Shown piece by piece: positions 5,525-5,556 of a stretch of DNA of 5,556 nucleotides. This stretch comes from Caldisericota bacterium. GTDB lineage: Bacteria > Caldisericota > Caldisericia > Caldisericales > Caldisericaceae. Where the stretch lies: positions 1 through 5,556 of the forward strand of contig DAOWNX010000066.1 in NCBI GenBank assembly GCA_030642335.1, read 5' to 3'. A program made the position numbers and the translations under genes. How positions within the stretch are numbered: the first letter of the stretch is position 1; every line of letters begins with the position of its first letter. The notes beneath the pieces are model-generated. The model was not told the DNA's origin and searched no databases. It worked only from the letters and a program-made list of their open reading frames with translations.

Positions 5525-5545
5525 ATTCCGGACCAAGCCCGGAAT
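5525..5545. repeat. ATTCCGG...CCGGAAT palindromic repeat element
   Basis: ATTCCGG (5525-5531) and CCGGAAT (5539-5545) form a 7-bp stem around ACCAAGC. The surrounding AGATTCCGG...CCGGAATGACA pattern is a widely seen intergenic repeat type in many bacteria. Read on the minus strand, the stem is followed by CTCTCTTTT, so it could weakly terminate a convergent transcript; on the + strand there is no T run. The element lies 12 bases from the window edge, so its full extent is unknown. Confidence 0.6.
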
Positions 5546-5556
5546 GACAAAGAAAA

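Noticed and set aside
5264..5536. Overlapping minus-strand open frames in the repeat region
   Set aside because: They arise from the repeated 81-bp-spaced motif, which keeps the frame and gives duplicated KEKS-type peptides. They lack an SD and any known domain; repeats of this type commonly produce false hypothetical proteins.
5349..5556. CRISPR array
   Set aside because: Only two imperfect copies of one motif with an 81-bp period and internal hairpins; no regular repeat-spacer pattern and no cas genes.

Overview
This is a low-GC, compact bacterial chromosomal segment in which every recognisable gene reads on the + strand. The evidence for a thermophilic anaerobe is the pair at 2922-5348: a myo-inositol-1-phosphate synthase followed 3 nt later by a fused cytidylyltransferase / CDP-alcohol phosphotransferase. 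That is the gene pair for di-myo-inositol phosphate (DIP), a compatible solute known mainly from (hyper)thermophiles such as Archaeoglobus and Thermotoga. The peptidoglycan L,D-transpeptidase and the purine-rich Shine-Dalgarno sequences indicate a bacterium rather than an archaeon. The stalk domain, AT-rich bias and dispersed-repeat debris would fit a Firmicutes-, Thermotogota- or Caldiserica-like lineage. I cannot decide the phylum from sequence alone.

Layout. (1) 3-194: C-terminal end of a protein with a copper-amine-oxidase-N-like 'stalk' domain. (2) 209-881: a self-contained nitroreductase unit with its own sigma70-type promoter, a perfect 10-bp inverted repeat straddling the -10 box (candidate operator), a strong SD, and an intrinsic terminator that is a perfect 36-nt palindrome followed by a T run. 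(3) 895-2481: a tight three-gene operon encoding an exported or anchored YkuD L,D-transpeptidase, a two-TM protein with a winged-helix-like region and a C-terminal zinc ribbon, and a gamma-class carbonic-anhydrase-like left-handed beta-helix protein. The -10 box lies 6 nt before the first ATG, so the mRNA is predicted to be leaderless. (4) 2482-2921: 440 bp without a gene. It holds a near-consensus promoter (TTGACC-17-TATAAT) and a long leader of about 280 nt with several hairpins. One CCATC segment can pair either with a neighbouring GATGG or with the Shine-Dalgarno region. (5) 2922-5348: the DIP operon. (6) 5349-5556: repeat debris, with two copies of a 21-bp motif 81 bp apart, several hairpins and an ATTCCGG...CCGGAAT palindrome of a type widespread in bacterial intergenic DNA.

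How the genes work together: the synthase makes inositol 1-phosphate from glucose 6-phosphate. The N-terminal half of the fusion activates it with CTP to CDP-inositol, and the membrane-embedded C-terminal half condenses this with a second inositol 1-phosphate to phospho-DIP. A phosphatase is needed for the last step and is not in this window. The most interesting unexplained element is the leader of this operon, which could be a cis-regulatory RNA (for example heat- or osmo-responsive) controlling compatible-solute synthesis. That is inference from pairing potential only.
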